Notes: generated from the sequence alone by a model not told the origin. DNA of 64,000 bases from Rhodobiaceae bacterium UBA4490 (GCA_002389665.1 DGNO01000002.1:567624-631623), one strand, 5' to 3'; shown: positions 1 through 9,673, counted from the first letter of the stretch. Numbers and translations are program-made.

Positions 1-202
1 TGGTGGAAAGGCGGCGCACTTCCGCCTTCATCACATTGAGCTCTTCTTCAAGCCGCGTTTTGTCGCCGCGAAGACCCGCCAAATCGCCCGCCGCATCGCC
101 GCCGCCAACCTTGCGGCCCTGCGCCATACGCCGGTTGAGCAGCGCCTCCAGCCGGTCGACCGACCCGGCAAAGCGGTCCATAGCGGTATCGAGTTTACTC
201 AT
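1..202 (-). CDS. DUF4164-like coiled-coil protein (3' end outside window)
   Basis: Reading leftward from an ATG at 200-202, an open frame runs to the window edge (67 codons seen, no stop). It begins MSKLDTAMDRFAGSVDRLEA and is rich in Leu, Glu, Arg and Lys in heptad-like spacing, so a short coiled coil is likely. In many alphaproteobacteria a DUF4164 gene sits directly upstream of zapA and divergent from tkt. That context fits here, because tkt follows on the other strand; zapA would then lie just outside the window (inference). Function of the family is not established, though its neighbourhood suggests a link to cell division. Confidence 0.6.
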   Translation of the reverse strand, partial: MSKLDTAMDRFAGSVDRLEALLNRRMAQGRKVGGGDAAGDLAGLRGDKTRLEEELNVMKAEVRRLST

Positions 203-744
203 CGCACGATCAGCCCGTCGGTTGAGCCCGGCAGCCAGCGGAAAGCCGCGCCGGATTATGGTGAACGGCACCGTTCTCCGCCCGAACCTTATAAAGGCCC
301 TGAAGAGATGCCGGAAAGCCTCTGTTTTATAAGAGCATAGGCGCGCTGATCTGTCGCTGCAATAAGCCCGCCCGCAAAGTCCCCCGCGGGGAAGCGGCGG
401 CTGCCTCAACGGCAAGAAACGAGGCGTCCGGGGACCATTTATCAAATGCCGCGCTCAACCGGCCCCATGGCCCGGAATGGCGGGATTCCAGCATTGACTC
501 TCTATAGGCAGATGGTCATTGTGGCGCCGCTTCCCGAGGGGTGCCGAACGGCGCCGGGAAGCAGCAGCCGCGGGCATCAGGGCGGCCCGTCCGGTGACTT
601 TCACGGCATGCTTTCGAGCGCCCCTCCGGCGATCGGTCCGGGGCCTCAAGCACTACCGGCCCCCGGGACGCCAGCCCCGGAACGCCGGCCCCCGGAAAGA
701 GTGTCTGCGGGGCCGTTTTAGGTATTTAAAAGAGATTGAGAGAC
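203..744. other. Intergenic region between DUF4164 gene and tkt
   Basis: This 542-bp stretch between divergent genes has no convincing coding frame; the open frames seen are short, Pro/Arg-rich and unlike known proteins. It should carry both promoters. A TTGACT at 494-499 is a reasonable -35 element for tkt, but the hexamer 17 bp downstream (CATTGT) is a poor -10, so I do not call a promoter. The last 100 bp are very GC-rich with repeated GGCCCC/CCCCGG runs, and hold the hairpin listed separately. Confidence 0.5.
686..719 (+). promoter_or_regulatory. Leader hairpin upstream of tkt
   Basis: CGGCCCC (686-692) can pair with GGGGCCG (709-715) across a 16-nt loop and is followed by TTTT, 25 nt before the tkt start codon. 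It resembles a weak terminator or attenuator in the 5' leader. Whether it acts is unknown; the large loop and short T-run argue for modest strength. Confidence 0.3.
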
Positions 745-2802
745 ATGACGCCATCTGATCCGTCGGCAGCCAAACCGGTTTCTTCCACCAGCCAGACCGA
801 AGCGGCAAGCGGCGCTCATGCCGATCCTTCCTCTCACAAGATGATGGCGAACGCCATCCGCGCCCTTTCCATGGACGCCGTGCAGGCCGCCAATTCGGGC
901 CATCCGGGCCTGCCGATGGGCGCCGCCGATATCGCAACGGTTCTCTTCTCCAAATTCATGAAGTTCGATCCGCGCAATCCCAATTGGCCGGACCGCGACC
1001 GCTTCATTCTCTCCGCCGGCCACGGCTCGATGCTCGTCTATTCGCTGCTCTATCTTCTGGGCTATGAAGATATGACCATCGACGAGATCAAAAACTTCCG
1101 CCAGATGGGCTCGAAAACAGCAGGCCACCCGGAAGTTTACCATACGCCGGGCGTGGAAACGACGACGGGCCCCCTCGGCCAGGGCATTTCCAACGCGGTC
1201 GGCATGGCCATGGCCGAACGGCTGATGGCGGCGCGCTTCGGCGAGGATGTCGTCGATCATTATACCTATGTGCTCGCCTCCGACGGCGACCTGATGGAAG
1301 GCATCAGCCACGAGGCGATCAGCCTTGCCGGGCACCTGAAGCTGCGCAAGCTCATCGTGCTTTTCGACGATAATGGCATTTCCATCGACGGGCCGATCAA
1401 TCTGGCCGAATCGGGCAACATGCTCGACCGGTTCCGCGCAGCAGGCTGGGAAGCCATGCGCATCGACGGCCACAACCCCGAAGAAATCGAAGCGGCCATC
1501 GCCAAGGCGCGTGAAAGCCGCGCCCCGACGCTGATTGCCTGCCGCACGACGATCGGCTTCGGCTCGCCCAACAAACAGGGCACGGCCGGCGTCCACGGCG
1601 CCCCGCTCGGCCCCGACGAAATCAAACTTGCCCGCAAGGAACTCGATTGGCCGTATGAAGCCTTCGAAATTCCTTCCGAAGTGCTCGATGCCTGGCGCTG
1701 CACGGGCCTGCGCAGCGCCCGCGCGCGCGTTTCCTGGGAAGAACGCCTGGCAAAACTCGACGCCGAAGCGCGCGCCGAATTCGAGCGGCGCATGGCCGGC
1801 GATCTGCCGAACGGCCTGGCCAAAGCCATCAATGCTTTCAAGAAGCAGATTTCGGACGAAAAGCCGAAACTCGCCACCCGCCAGTCCTCGCAGAACGTGC
1901 TGGGCGTCATCAACGACGCAGTACCCGAAACGATCGGCGGCTCCGCCGACCTGACCGGCTCCAACAACACCCGTTCGAAGGACATGCAGGCGGTGACGCC
2001 GGAAGACTTCTCCGGCCGCTTCATCCATTACGGCGTGCGCGAGCACGGCATGGCCGCCGCCATGAACGGCATGGCGCTCCATCGCGGCGTGATCCCTTAT
2101 TCCGGCACCTTCCTCGTCTTTACCGATTATTGCCGCCCCTCCATCCGCATGTCCGCGCTGATGGGCGAGCGCGTCATCTATGTCATGACCCATGACAGCA
2201 TCGGTCTTGGCGAAGACGGCCCGACGCACCAGCCGGTCGAGCATCTGGCGTCCTTGCGCGCCATGCCGAATGTGCATGTCTTCCGCCCCGCCGACAGCGT
2301 GGAAACGGCTGAATGCTGGCAGCTCGCCCTCGAAGCGAAGACGACGCCCAGCATCATCGCGCTGACCCGCCAGGGCCTGCCGACGGTGCGCACCGAACAT
2401 ACGGACGAGAATCTCTCGGCCCGCGGCGCTTATGAGCTCGCCGCAGCGGACGGGGAGGCGAAAGTCACTTTCCTTGCGACCGGCTCGGAAGTGGAAATTG
2501 CGCTGGATGCCCGCGCGCTTCTGCAGAAAGAAGGCATCGGTGCGCGCGTCGTCTCCATGCCCTGCACGGATCTCTTCGACCAGCAATCGGCCGAATATAA
2601 AAAGCAGATCCTGGGCGAAGGCACGGTGCGCGTTGCCATCGAAGCGGCAAGCGGTTTCGGCTGGGAACGCTATACGGGCCCGGACGGCGCCTTTATCGGC
2701 ATGAATTCCTTCGGCGCCAGCGCGCCTTACAAGGAACTTTACGAGCATTTCGGCATTACGGCTGAAAAAGCGGCAGAGGCGGCAAAACAGCGCCTCGGCT
2801 AA
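745..2802 (+). CDS. tkt: Transketolase
   Basis: Thiamine-diphosphate enzyme that moves two-carbon ketol units between sugar phosphates in the pentose-phosphate or Calvin routes; cytoplasmic. The 685-residue protein is slightly longer than usual (about 660-670) owing to a Ser/Ala/Pro-rich N-terminal extension of about 30 residues. Family marks seen: [12 protein letters not shown] near 51-62, [13 protein letters not shown] near 91, a ThDP-binding segment from [13 protein letters not shown] at 179 to the Asn of FDDN at 210, and [15 protein letters not shown] in the pyrimidine-binding domain. The ATG at 745 is preferred over an in-frame TTG at 736 because AGAGATTGAGAG precedes it. It leads a four-gene run with gap, pgk and fba; gap starts 33 bp downstream. 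Confidence 0.97.
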   Translation: MTPSDPSAAKPVSSTSQTEAASGAHADPSSHKMMANAIRALSMDAVQAANSGHPGLPMGAADIATVLFSKFMKFDPRNPNWPDRDRFILSAGHGSMLVYSLLYLLGYEDMTIDEIKNFRQMGSKTAGHPEVYHTPGVETTTGPLGQGISNAVGMAMAERLMAARFGEDVVDHYTYVLASDGDLMEGISHEAISLAGHLKLRKLIVLFDDNGISIDGPINLAESGNMLDRFRAAGWEAMRIDGHNPEEIEAAIAKARESRAPTLIACRTTIGFGSPNKQGTAGVHGAPLGPDEIKLARKELDWPYEAFEIPSEVLDAWRCTGLRSARARVSWEERLAKLDAEARAEFERRMAGDLPNGLAKAINAFKKQISDEKPKLATRQSSQNVLGVINDAVPETIGGSADLTGSNNTRSKDMQAVTPEDFSGRFIHYGVREHGMAAAMNGMALHRGVIPYSGTFLVFTDYCRPSIRMSALMGERVIYVMTHDSIGLGEDGPTHQPVEHLASLRAMPNVHVFRPADSVETAECWQLALEAKTTPSIIALTRQGLPTVRTEHTDENLSARGAYELAAADGEAKVTFLATGSEVEIALDARALLQKEGIGARVVSMPCTDLFDQQSAEYKKQILGEGTVRVAIEAASGFGWERYTGPDGAFIGMNSFGASAPYKELYEHFGITAEKAAEAAKQRLG

Positions 2803-2835
2803 AGACCAACTATTTTAAAGAAGGTGAGAGAGAAG

Positions 2836-3843
2836 ATGGCGGTTCGCGTTGCGATCAATGGTTTCGGACGGATCGGCCGGCACGTGTTGCGGGCGATTGT
2901 GGAATCGGGACGGAAAGACATCGAGGTTGTTGGCATCAACGATCTGGGTACGGTGGACGCCAATGCCCGCCTTCTGAAATTCGATAGCGTGCATGGCCGC
3001 TTCCCGAACGAGATCAAGACCACGGAAAATTCCATGGATGTCGGTCTCGGCCCGATCAAAGTGACCGCCGAGCGCGACCCCGCCCAGCTTCCCTGGAAGG
3101 AACTCGGTGTCGACATCGCGCTGGAATGCACGGGCATCTTCGCCTCTAAAGAAAAAGCCTCCGCCCACATCACCGCCGGCGCCAAGAAAGTGCTGGTCTC
3201 CGCGCCCGCTTCCGGCGCCGATCTGACGGTGGTTTACGGCGTGAACCACGACAAGCTGGAAAAAGGCCACACGGTCGTCTCCAACGCGTCCTGCACCACC
3301 AACTGCCTTGCCCCCGTCGCCCATGTGCTGCATCAGCTGTGCGGCATCGAGCAGGGCTATATGACGACGGTGCACGCTTATACGGGCGACCAGAGCACGG
3401 TCGACACGCTCCATTCCGACCCGCGCCGCGCGCGCGCTGCCGCCGTTTCCATGATCCCGACCTCGACGGGCGCCGCCAAGGCCGTCGGCCTGGTGCTGCC
3501 GGAACTCGCCGGCAAGCTGGACGGCACCGCGATCCGCGTGCCGACCCCGAACGTCTCGATGATCGATCTCGTGATCAACGCAACGCGCGACACGAGCGCG
3601 GAAGAAGTCAACGACGCCATCCGCAAGGCCGCCGACGGCCCGCTGAAAGGCGTGCTCGGCTATGTGGACGAGCCGATGGTCTCCATCGACTTCAACCACA
3701 ACCAGAATTCCTCCAGCTTCGACCTCACCCAGACCCAGGTCATCGACAAGCGTCTCGTGCGCATCCTGTCCTGGTATGACAACGAGTGGGGTTTTGCGAA
3801 CCGCATGGGCGACACCGCTGTCGCCATGGGCAAACTGCTCTAA
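2836..3843 (+). CDS. gap: Glyceraldehyde-3-phosphate dehydrogenase, type I
   Basis: Catalyses reversible oxidation and phosphorylation of glyceraldehyde 3-phosphate to 1,3-bisphosphoglycerate. The 335-residue protein has the Rossmann start INGFGRIGR (7-15), the active-site motif ASCTTNC with catalytic Cys153, TVHAYTGDQ and the C-terminal SWYDNEWGF. An Asp (Asp36) at the end of the second beta strand suggests NAD rather than NADP preference, which is a family rule and not tested here. The ATG at 2836 follows AAGGTGAGAG at a good distance; an upstream in-frame GTG at 2824 is less likely. It is the second gene of the tkt-gap-pgk-fba run and ends 18 bp before pgk. Confidence 0.97.
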   Translation: MAVRVAINGFGRIGRHVLRAIVESGRKDIEVVGINDLGTVDANARLLKFDSVHGRFPNEIKTTENSMDVGLGPIKVTAERDPAQLPWKELGVDIALECTGIFASKEKASAHITAGAKKVLVSAPASGADLTVVYGVNHDKLEKGHTVVSNASCTTNCLAPVAHVLHQLCGIEQGYMTTVHAYTGDQSTVDTLHSDPRRARAAAVSMIPTSTGAAKAVGLVLPELAGKLDGTAIRVPTPNVSMIDLVINATRDTSAEEVNDAIRKAADGPLKGVLGYVDEPMVSIDFNHNQNSSSFDLTQTQVIDKRLVRILSWYDNEWGFANRMGDTAVAMGKLL

Positions 3844-3861
3844 GCGGAGGACCGCAGGCTT

Positions 3862-5070
3862 ATGGCCGCGCACAAAACGCTCGACGATCTTTATGCGTCA
3901 GGTCCGGTGGAGGGAAAAACAATCCTCCTCCGGGCCGATCTCAACGTTCCTGCAAAAGACGGCAAGGTTACGGACGCAACGCGTCTGGAACGGCTTTTGC
4001 CCACCATCAAGGAACTCGCCTCCAAAGGCGCCAAGGTTCTCATCCTCTCCCATTTCGGCCGCCCGAAAGGCGAACGTGTGCCGGAGATGACGCTGGCGCC
4101 CGTCGCCGTGGCGCTGGGTGAGCTTCTCGGCCTCGATGTCGCCTTCGCCGTCGATTGCATCGGCGACAGCGCGAAGGCCGCTGCCGAGGCGCTGCCGAAC
4201 GGCGGCGTTCTGGTGCTGGAGAACACCCGCTATCATGCGGGCGAGGAAAAAAACGACCCGGCCTTCGCTAAGGCGCTGGCCGAGCTCGGCGACATTTACG
4301 TCAACGACGCCTTTTCTGCCGCGCACCGCGCCCATGCCTCGACCGAAGGCATTGCCCATCTCCTGCCCTCTTATGCGGGCCGGGCGATGGAAGCGGAACT
4401 GACCGCCCTCGACAAGGCGCTAGGCAGCCCCGCGCGCCCCGTCGTTGCCATTGTGGGCGGCGCCAAGATTTCCACGAAGCTCGATCTTCTGGGCAATCTC
4501 GTCAGCAAAGTCGATGCGCTCGTCATTGGCGGCGGCATGGCCAACACCTTCCTTGCCGCCAAAGGCATTGAAGTGGGTAAGTCGCTTTGCGAACATGACC
4601 TGAAAGAGACGGCCCGCGAGATCATGGCCAAGGCGGAAGCGGCAGGCTGCCGCGTTGTGCTGCCGAGCGACGTGGTCGTGGCGCCGGAATTCAAAGCCCA
4701 TGCCCCGGCAATGACGGTGCCGGTGGACAAGGTGCCGGCGGATCAGATGATCCTCGATATCGGCCCCGACAGCCTTGCCGCACTTGCCGGCCATTTCGAA
4801 ACCGCCAAGACCGTGGTTTGGAACGGGCCGTTCGGGGCTTTTGAAATTCCGCCCTTCGACAATGGCACCAACGGCGCAGCCCGCCATGTGGCCATGCTGA
4901 CGAAAATGGGCGAAATGACTTCGGTTGCAGGTGGCGGCGACACGGTTGCCGCGCTAAACAATGCCGGCGCTGCCGATGATTTTTCGTATGTATCGACCGC
5001 GGGCGGCGCATTCCTGGAATGGCTGGAGGGCAAAACCCTTCCAGGTGTCGCCGCGTTGGAACATGCCTGA
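3862..5070 (+). CDS. pgk: Phosphoglycerate kinase
   Basis: Transfers phosphate between 1,3-bisphosphoglycerate and ADP, the next step after gap. The 402-residue length is typical. Visible motifs are RADLNVP near residue 24 (substrate-binding loop), [41 protein letters not shown] and the nucleotide-binding GGGDTVAA near the C terminus. The start is preceded by GCGGAGG. The short gap to gap and the shared order with tkt and fba indicate one operon. Confidence 0.97.
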   Translation: MAAHKTLDDLYASGPVEGKTILLRADLNVPAKDGKVTDATRLERLLPTIKELASKGAKVLILSHFGRPKGERVPEMTLAPVAVALGELLGLDVAFAVDCIGDSAKAAAEALPNGGVLVLENTRYHAGEEKNDPAFAKALAELGDIYVNDAFSAAHRAHASTEGIAHLLPSYAGRAMEAELTALDKALGSPARPVVAIVGGAKISTKLDLLGNLVSKVDALVIGGGMANTFLAAKGIEVGKSLCEHDLKETAREIMAKAEAAGCRVVLPSDVVVAPEFKAHAPAMTVPVDKVPADQMILDIGPDSLAALAGHFETAKTVVWNGPFGAFEIPPFDNGTNGAARHVAMLTKMGEMTSVAGGGDTVAALNNAGAADDFSYVSTAGGAFLEWLEGKTLPGVAALEHA

Positions 5071-5120
5071 GAAAGCCTGAGCCGCTTGGGGCTCCCGTAC
5101 CGTTTAGAGGGTGAGAGAAT

Positions 5121-6143
5121 ATGACCGAGACGCTTGAATCCATTGCACAGGCCATGGTGGCCCCGGGCAAGGGGATCCTGGCTGCCGATGAAAGCACCGG
5201 CACGATCAAGAAACGCTTCGATTCCATCGGGGTGGAATCGACCGAAGACAATCGCCGCGACTACCGCGAAATGCTCTTCCGCACGGAAAGCGCGATGAAG
5301 GAAAACATTTCCGGCGTCATTCTTTACGATGAAACGATCCGCCAGAAAGCCAAGGACGGCACGCCGCTCGTCGATCTGATCAAGGCGGCCGGCTCCATTC
5401 CGGGCATCAAGGTCGATGCGGGGGCAAAAGACCTGACCGGCGCGCCAGGCGAAAAAATCACCGAAGGTCTCGACGGTCTCGGCCAGCGCTTTGCCGAATA
5501 TTACGATCTGGGCGCCCGCTTTGCGAAATGGCGCGCCGTGATCAATATCGGCGAAGACATTCCGAGCACCTATTGCATCAATGCCAATGCCCATGCGCTG
5601 GCCCGCTATGCAAAGCTCGCACAGGCCGCCGGCATCGTGCCGATCGTCGAGCCGGAAGTCATCATGGATGGCGGCCACACCGCCGAGCGCTGCTTCGATG
5701 TGACAGAAGCCATGTTGAACGCGCTTTACGATGCGCTTTACGAGCAGCGCGTCCTCCTGGAAGGCACGATCCTGAAGCCGAACATGATCGTCTCCGGCAC
5801 CGAATGCGCCGCCCAGGCCGGTGTTGAGCAGGTCGCCGAAATGACGATCAAATGCTTCAAGCGCACCGTGCCCGCCGCCGTGCCCGGCATCGTCTTCCTT
5901 TCCGGCGGCCAGTCGGATGAAGACGCCACCGCGCATCTCAACATGATGAACCAGATCGGCGGCTTCCCCTGGAAGATGAGCTTCTCCTATGGCCGCGCGC
6001 TGCAGGCAGCGCCGCTGAAAGCCTGGGGCGGCAAGGCGGAAAACGTGCCCGCCGCACAAGCCGCCTTCGCGCACCGCGCCCGCATGAACGGCCTTGCGAC
6101 CACGGGCGAGTGGAAAGCAGAACTCGAAAAATCCGCCGCCTGA
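5121..6143 (+). CDS. fba: Fructose-bisphosphate aldolase, class I
   Basis: Cleaves or forms fructose 1,6-bisphosphate from dihydroxyacetone phosphate and glyceraldehyde 3-phosphate. This is the Schiff-base, metal-independent class I type: ILKPNMIVSG carries the expected Schiff-base Lys219, and ARFAKWR carries the second conserved lysine (Lys136). Further family marks are GKGILAADESTGTIKKRF near the N terminus and FLSGGQSDEDAT. Length (340) is normal for bacterial class I aldolases. It is the last gene of the operon; a GGGTGAGAG ribosome site precedes the ATG and an intrinsic terminator follows 29 bp after the stop. Confidence 0.96.
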   Translation: MTETLESIAQAMVAPGKGILAADESTGTIKKRFDSIGVESTEDNRRDYREMLFRTESAMKENISGVILYDETIRQKAKDGTPLVDLIKAAGSIPGIKVDAGAKDLTGAPGEKITEGLDGLGQRFAEYYDLGARFAKWRAVINIGEDIPSTYCINANAHALARYAKLAQAAGIVPIVEPEVIMDGGHTAERCFDVTEAMLNALYDALYEQRVLLEGTILKPNMIVSGTECAAQAGVEQVAEMTIKCFKRTVPAAVPGIVFLSGGQSDEDATAHLNMMNQIGGFPWKMSFSYGRALQAAPLKAWGGKAENVPAAQAAFAHRARMNGLATTGEWKAELEKSAA

Positions 6144-6171
6144 CCGCGGATAACTTTCAAAGCAAATCGAA

Positions 6172-6202
6172 ACGCCCCGGAGACAATCCGGGGCGTTTTT
6201 TC
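6172..6202 (+). terminator. Intrinsic terminator after fba
   Basis: ACGCCCCGG (6172-6180) pairs perfectly with CCGGGGCGT (6188-6196) across loop AGACAAT, followed by a run of T. It closes the tkt-gap-pgk-fba transcription unit. Confidence 0.9.
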
Positions 6203-6260
6203 TTGGCTGCGTTCCCTCCCGGCCTGCCTAGTGGGGCACGCCACCTCACAACGCGAATAC

Positions 6261-6379
6261 CGTCACCCCGGGCCCTGTCCCGGGGTCCATACAGCCTCTC
6301 GTGATTGCAGCGAGGCCCTATGGATCCCGGCACAAAGGCCGGGATGACAGCTGAGTGTGAGGCGCGGCGAGTGCACCCC
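6261..6379. repeat. Long palindromic intergenic repeat, copy 1
   Basis: The first ~92 bp of this ~119-bp element form an imperfect inverted repeat: the left arm starts CGTCACCCCGGG and contains GGGGTCCATA; the right arm contains TATGGATCCCGG and ends GGGATGAC. Each arm carries its own smaller hairpin (CCCCGGG...CCCGGGG and ATCCCGGC...GCCGGGAT). A nearly identical copy lies at 7093-7210 in the same orientation. Elements with a GTCATCCCGGC...GCCGGGAT core are common dispersed repeats in alphaproteobacterial intergenic DNA. Copy 1 lies between the fba terminator and the HAD gene. Confidence 0.85.
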
Positions 6380-6435
6380 TTCCGCTCATCGCGTTCAGAT
6401 GCAAAAATAGTCCAGCATTCAAAGGCAGTATTCCC

Positions 6436-7074
6436 ATGAAAATCTTCTTCGACGTGGACGGTGTGTTGATCGACGGCTGGCATGCGGATGCGGCGCGGCG
6501 CAAGCCGTGGGATGCGGAGCTTGAAGAAGATTTGGGCGTCGACCGCGCCCGCTTTCAGAAGCTGTTCTTCCGCGGCGATCCCTCGCCCATGCAGGACTGT
6601 GTCAGCGGCAAGCGCGACCTTCATCAAGCCTTGGCTGAGGTACTGCCCAAGACCGGCTATAAGGGCGAGGTGGAAGAGTTCATCGCCTATTGGCTTGAAA
6701 AGGATGCCAACATCAATGAAGAGGTGCTCGCCATCGCCGCCGAGCTTTCCGCCCTGCCCGGCACCGAGCTTTACATTGCAACCGGCCAGGAACACCGCCG
6801 CGCCCATCATCTCTGGCAGACGCTCGGTTTCGAAAACCATTTCAGAGAGATGTTTTACAGCGCCCGGATCGGCCATCTGAAACCGACCCTCGAGTTCTTT
6901 TCCGCCATCAACGAAGCGCTCGGCATATCGGGTAACGAACGCCCGGTCTTTTTCGACGACACGCCGCAGATCGTCGCCGTCGCACAAAAGGCAGGCTGGG
7001 ACGCGCAGCTTTTTGAAACCGCGGAAGATATTCGCACTCACCCAAGGGTCGGGCCATTGCTGGCGCAGGGCTGA
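6436..7074 (+). CDS. HAD-superfamily hydrolase (probable phosphatase)
   Basis: 212-residue HAD protein. Motif I is DVDGVLIDG with nucleophile Asp6 and acid/base Asp8; motif II is the Thr of YIATGQ; motif III is the Lys of HLKPT; motif IV is FFDDT. All catalytic positions are intact, so phosphatase activity on a small phosphorylated metabolite is likely; the substrate cannot be read from the sequence. A helical cap lies between motifs I and II. No strong ribosome site is visible (GGCAGT precedes the ATG). The gene stands alone, with near-identical palindromic repeats on both sides, which may mark a locus prone to rearrangement. Confidence 0.8.
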   Translation: MKIFFDVDGVLIDGWHADAARRKPWDAELEEDLGVDRARFQKLFFRGDPSPMQDCVSGKRDLHQALAEVLPKTGYKGEVEEFIAYWLEKDANINEEVLAIAAELSALPGTELYIATGQEHRRAHHLWQTLGFENHFREMFYSARIGHLKPTLEFFSAINEALGISGNERPVFFDDTPQIVAVAQKAGWDAQLFETAEDIRTHPRVGPLLAQG

Positions 7075-7092
7075 GTCTTCTTAACGAAAAAC

Positions 7093-7210
7093 CGTCACCC
7101 CGGGCCCCGTCCCGGGGTCCATACAGCCTTTCGTGATGGCAGCGAGGCCCTATGGATCCCGGCACAAAGGCCGGGATGACAGCTGAGTGTGGGGCACGGC
7201 TGTGCACCCC
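7093..7210. repeat. Long palindromic intergenic repeat, copy 2
   Basis: Same orientation and about 97% identical over the first 100 bp to copy 1; I count three substitutions there, with more divergence after GAGTGTG. It begins 18 bp after the HAD stop codon. The inverted-repeat arms are conserved in both copies. Confidence 0.85.
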
Positions 7211-7219
7211 GCCGCCATT

Positions 7220-7310
7220 CGTCACCCTCAGGCTTGCCCCGAGTGTCCGTGCGAAAGCTGCAGCAAGCTGAAGAGCATCATGGATGCTCGGGTGGGGCCC
7301 GAGCATGACG
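7220..7310. repeat. Second palindromic repeat type
   Basis: The left end CGTCACCCTCAGGC and right end GCCCGAGCATGACG form the outer arms of an imperfect inverted repeat with a different core from the 6261/7093 pair. It ends 12 bp before the stop codon of the convergent VOC gene, so it could also affect the 3' ends of transcripts. Only one copy is seen in the window. Confidence 0.6.
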
Positions 7311-7322
7311 AAAGAGAAGAAC

Positions 7323-7679
7323 CTAGTACCCCTCCGCCGGCTGCCAGAGGGAGAAGCGGGTGCCTTGATCGTCGAGGCAGACGGCGGACAGGCCGCTATC
7401 GGATTCCTGCACCTCGCCCGCCGAGCCACCGAGGTCATAAACCCGGTCGACCATGAAATCGATATCCTCGACCCGGAAATAGATATTGCCCGCATCCTGC
7501 GCGCCGTCTTCCACCAGACCGAAGGGAAAGTCGGTATTGGCGACATGGGCGTAGATCGCCTCCGCCTCGCTTTCGAATTCCCAGCCGAAAAGCGCGCCGT
7601 AGAAATCCATCGCCTTATCCAGCGTTTCCACCGAAATCGTGAAATATCCCGGCTCGCACACCCCCGCTCCGCCTGCCAT
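7323..7679 (-). CDS. VOC (glyoxalase/bleomycin-resistance fold) family protein
   Basis: 118-residue protein with the vicinal-oxygen-chelate pattern: [20 protein letters not shown] early, [11 protein letters not shown] in the second half, and [13 protein letters not shown] at the end. VOC proteins are metal enzymes or binding proteins of very varied substrate; this one cannot be assigned further. The start at 7679 is chosen because AAGGAGG lies a few bases upstream; an extension to 7793 is open but lacks a site and would run into the thiE promoter. It is divergent from thiE. Confidence 0.75.
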   Translation of the reverse strand: MAGGAGVCEPGYFTISVETLDKAMDFYGALFGWEFESEAEAIYAHVANTDFPFGLVEDGAQDAGNIYFRVEDIDFMVDRVYDLGGSAGEVQESDSGLSAVCLDDQGTRFSLWQPAEGY

Positions 7680-7764
7680 TACCGCCTCCTTGCTGACATC
7701 CCGCGTCAATTTACGCCCGCCCCGCCGATTGCGCAAAGGCGCGGTTGCTGGTACTTCCGCTTTC

Positions 7765-8421
7765 ATGAGCACGAAAGACGAGCGCATTCCCACCCGCCTT
7801 TACCTGATCACGCCGCCAAGGCTTGATCCGGCCGGCTTTGCCGACACGCTGAAAGCTGCCCTCGATGCAGGCGACGTTGCCTCGCTGCAATTGCGGCTGA
7901 AGACGGAGGCGGGAGAAACCGCGCCGGACGACACGCTCCGCCGGGCGGCGGAAATCCTGATGCCGCTTGCCCATGCCCGCAATGTCGCCTTCATCGTCAA
8001 TGACAGCCCGGAGATTGCCCGGGAAATGGGCGCTGACGGGGTGCATGTCGGCCAGGACGACACGCCTTACAAAGAAGCCCGGAAAATCGTCGGGCCCGAC
8101 GCCGTTATCGGCGTCACCTGCCACAATTCCCGCCACCTTGCCATGGAAGCGGGCGAGGCAGGGGCCGATTACGTGGCGTTCGGCGCCTTTCATCCAACTG
8201 ACACAAAGGTGACCCATAGTCGCGCCGAGCCGGAAATCCTGACATGGTGGTCGGAGCTTTTCGAACTGCCCTGCGTGGCGATCGGCGGCATTACGGTGGC
8301 AAACGCCCCGCCGCTGATCGAGGCAGGCGCCGACTTTCTGGCCGTTTCGGCCGGGGTCTGGGCCCATGAAAAGGGACCGGCAGAGGCCGTGCGCCTCTTT
8401 AACCTGTTGATGAACCCCTAA
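7765..8421 (+). CDS. thiE: Thiamine-phosphate synthase
   Basis: Joins hydroxymethylpyrimidine diphosphate and thiazole phosphate to make thiamine monophosphate. The 218-residue TIM barrel starts RLYLITPP and shows [30 protein letters not shown] (the phosphate and Mg region) and VAIGGI. The ATG at 7765 begins just before the conserved first strand; a longer frame from 7639 overlaps the divergent VOC gene and is unlikely. No TPP-riboswitch core is visible upstream, and no other thiamine gene is nearby. The Sel1-repeat gene follows after 17 bp, suggesting co-transcription. Confidence 0.9.
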   Translation: MSTKDERIPTRLYLITPPRLDPAGFADTLKAALDAGDVASLQLRLKTEAGETAPDDTLRRAAEILMPLAHARNVAFIVNDSPEIAREMGADGVHVGQDDTPYKEARKIVGPDAVIGVTCHNSRHLAMEAGEAGADYVAFGAFHPTDTKVTHSRAEPEILTWWSELFELPCVAIGGITVANAPPLIEAGADFLAVSAGVWAHEKGPAEAVRLFNLLMNP

Positions 8422-8438
8422 ATGCAAAGGGTGCAAGA

Positions 8439-9509
8439 GTGTCCATGATGAACCGTCCGAGCCCCTTCACCCGCCCTCGCTTTCCCCAAGCCCCCTTCGC
8501 CGCTTTTCTGCTGGCGCTAGCGCTTACGCTCAGCGCGCTGCCAAACCCTGCCCATGCCGGGCCTTACGAAGAAGCGGTGAAGCTTTATCAGGCCGAAGAT
8601 TATGAAGTCGCCTTCGGCAAGGCGATGGAAGGCGCGCTCGCCGGTGACAGCCGGGCGAAGCTGCTGGTCGGCACCATGTATCTGAACGGCGAAGGCACAA
8701 AGGTCAGCCCGCAAGAAGCGATCCGCTGGCTGAACGAAGCCGCAGAGCAGGGTGAGCCCACCGGCTATTATGCCCTCGCCGTGATTTACCGCGACGGGGT
8801 GGTGGTGCCTCAAGACCTTGCCAAAGCCCGCGCCAATCTCGAAGAAGCGGTGATCAAAAACCACACGGCGGCGAAATTCGTGCTCGCCCAGTTCCTTGCC
8901 GCAGGACTTGGCGGGGAGGCGGACACGCCGCGCGCCAAGGCGCTTTTCGAGGAAGCGGCACAGGAAGGCCATCCCGGCGCCCAGTTCAGCCTCGGCGCGC
9001 TTTATGCGAGCGGCAAGGACGTGCCCCAGTCCGATGAAAAAGCCGCCGAATGGTTCCGCAAGGCCGCAGAGCAGAACCAGCCCGACGCGGCCTTCAATCT
9101 CGGCCTCATGCTGCTGGAAGGCCAGGGCGTCGCCGCCTCCTCCACGGAGGCTGCAAAATGGTTCAAGGTCGCCGCCGATCAGGGCTTCCCGGATGCCCAG
9201 ACCTATCTCGGCCAGCTTTATCTGGCCGGTGAAGGCGTGGCCCAGGACGATGAAAAGGCCTTCAGCCTCTTCTGGAAGGCGGCTGGGGCGAACGAGCCCA
9301 TCGCCCAGGCCCGCCTTGCCCGGCTTTTCCTGATCGGGCGCGGCACCGGCCAGGATATCGCCACGGCCTATGCCTTCTATCTGCTTGCCCAGGAGAACGG
9401 CTTTGAAGATGCCGAATTTGCCGAGGCCATCGCCCCGCACCTCACCCCCGAGGTAAAAGCCGAGGCCCAGAAGAAACTGGCCGAGTGGCGGACTTCCCCG
9501 GCCAATTGA
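8439..9509 (+). CDS. Secreted Sel1-repeat protein
   Basis: 356 residues: a signal peptide (hydrophobic FAAFLLALALTLSA, likely cleaved after PAHA), then about seven Sel1-like repeats of ~36 residues (for example LLVGTMYLNGEGTKV, FSLGALYASGKDVPQ, TYLGQLYLAGEGVAQ). Such solenoids are protein-interaction scaffolds, here in the periplasm. A GTG at 8439 is used because AAAGGG lies 6 bp upstream; ATG codons at 8445 and 8448 are alternatives that hardly change the protein. It is probably co-transcribed with thiE and followed by a terminator. Confidence 0.85.
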   Translation: MSMMNRPSPFTRPRFPQAPFAAFLLALALTLSALPNPAHAGPYEEAVKLYQAEDYEVAFGKAMEGALAGDSRAKLLVGTMYLNGEGTKVSPQEAIRWLNEAAEQGEPTGYYALAVIYRDGVVVPQDLAKARANLEEAVIKNHTAAKFVLAQFLAAGLGGEADTPRAKALFEEAAQEGHPGAQFSLGALYASGKDVPQSDEKAAEWFRKAAEQNQPDAAFNLGLMLLEGQGVAASSTEAAKWFKVAADQGFPDAQTYLGQLYLAGEGVAQDDEKAFSLFWKAAGANEPIAQARLARLFLIGRGTGQDIATAYAFYLLAQENGFEDAEFAEAIAPHLTPEVKAEAQKKLAEWRTSPAN

Positions 9510-9535
9510 GCCATAAGGCCGCGCCTACCCTCCAG

Positions 9536-9562
9536 AAGCGCCCTAAGGGGCGCTTTTCTTTT
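9536..9562 (+). terminator. Intrinsic terminator after Sel1 gene
   Basis: AAGCGCCC (9536-9543), loop TAAG, GGGCGCTT (9548-9555), then TTCTTTT. It separates the thiE-Sel1 unit from efp. Confidence 0.85.
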
Positions 9563-9673
9563 GTTTTGAGCGCGAGACAATGCTATCAGAGCGGCCAATT
9601 CAAGGCGCCTGACGCAGCCATAGTGGCCCGCGCGCGCCCTTCCGCGATCCCATAAGACGCAAACGGTTATTTC

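Noticed and set aside
446-721. Pro/Arg-rich frames in the tkt upstream region
   Set aside because: No ribosome site, unusual composition and no recognisable family; explained by GC-rich DNA.
718-2748. Long open frame on the strand opposite tkt
   Set aside because: Shadow of the tkt codon pattern; no domain, and tkt is certain. The same holds for the long antisense frames over gap, prpE, pepF, pntB and the MFS gene.
7680-7764. TPP riboswitch upstream of thiE
   Set aside because: The CTGAGA / ACCTGATCTGG core is missing, and the space to the divergent VOC gene is too short.
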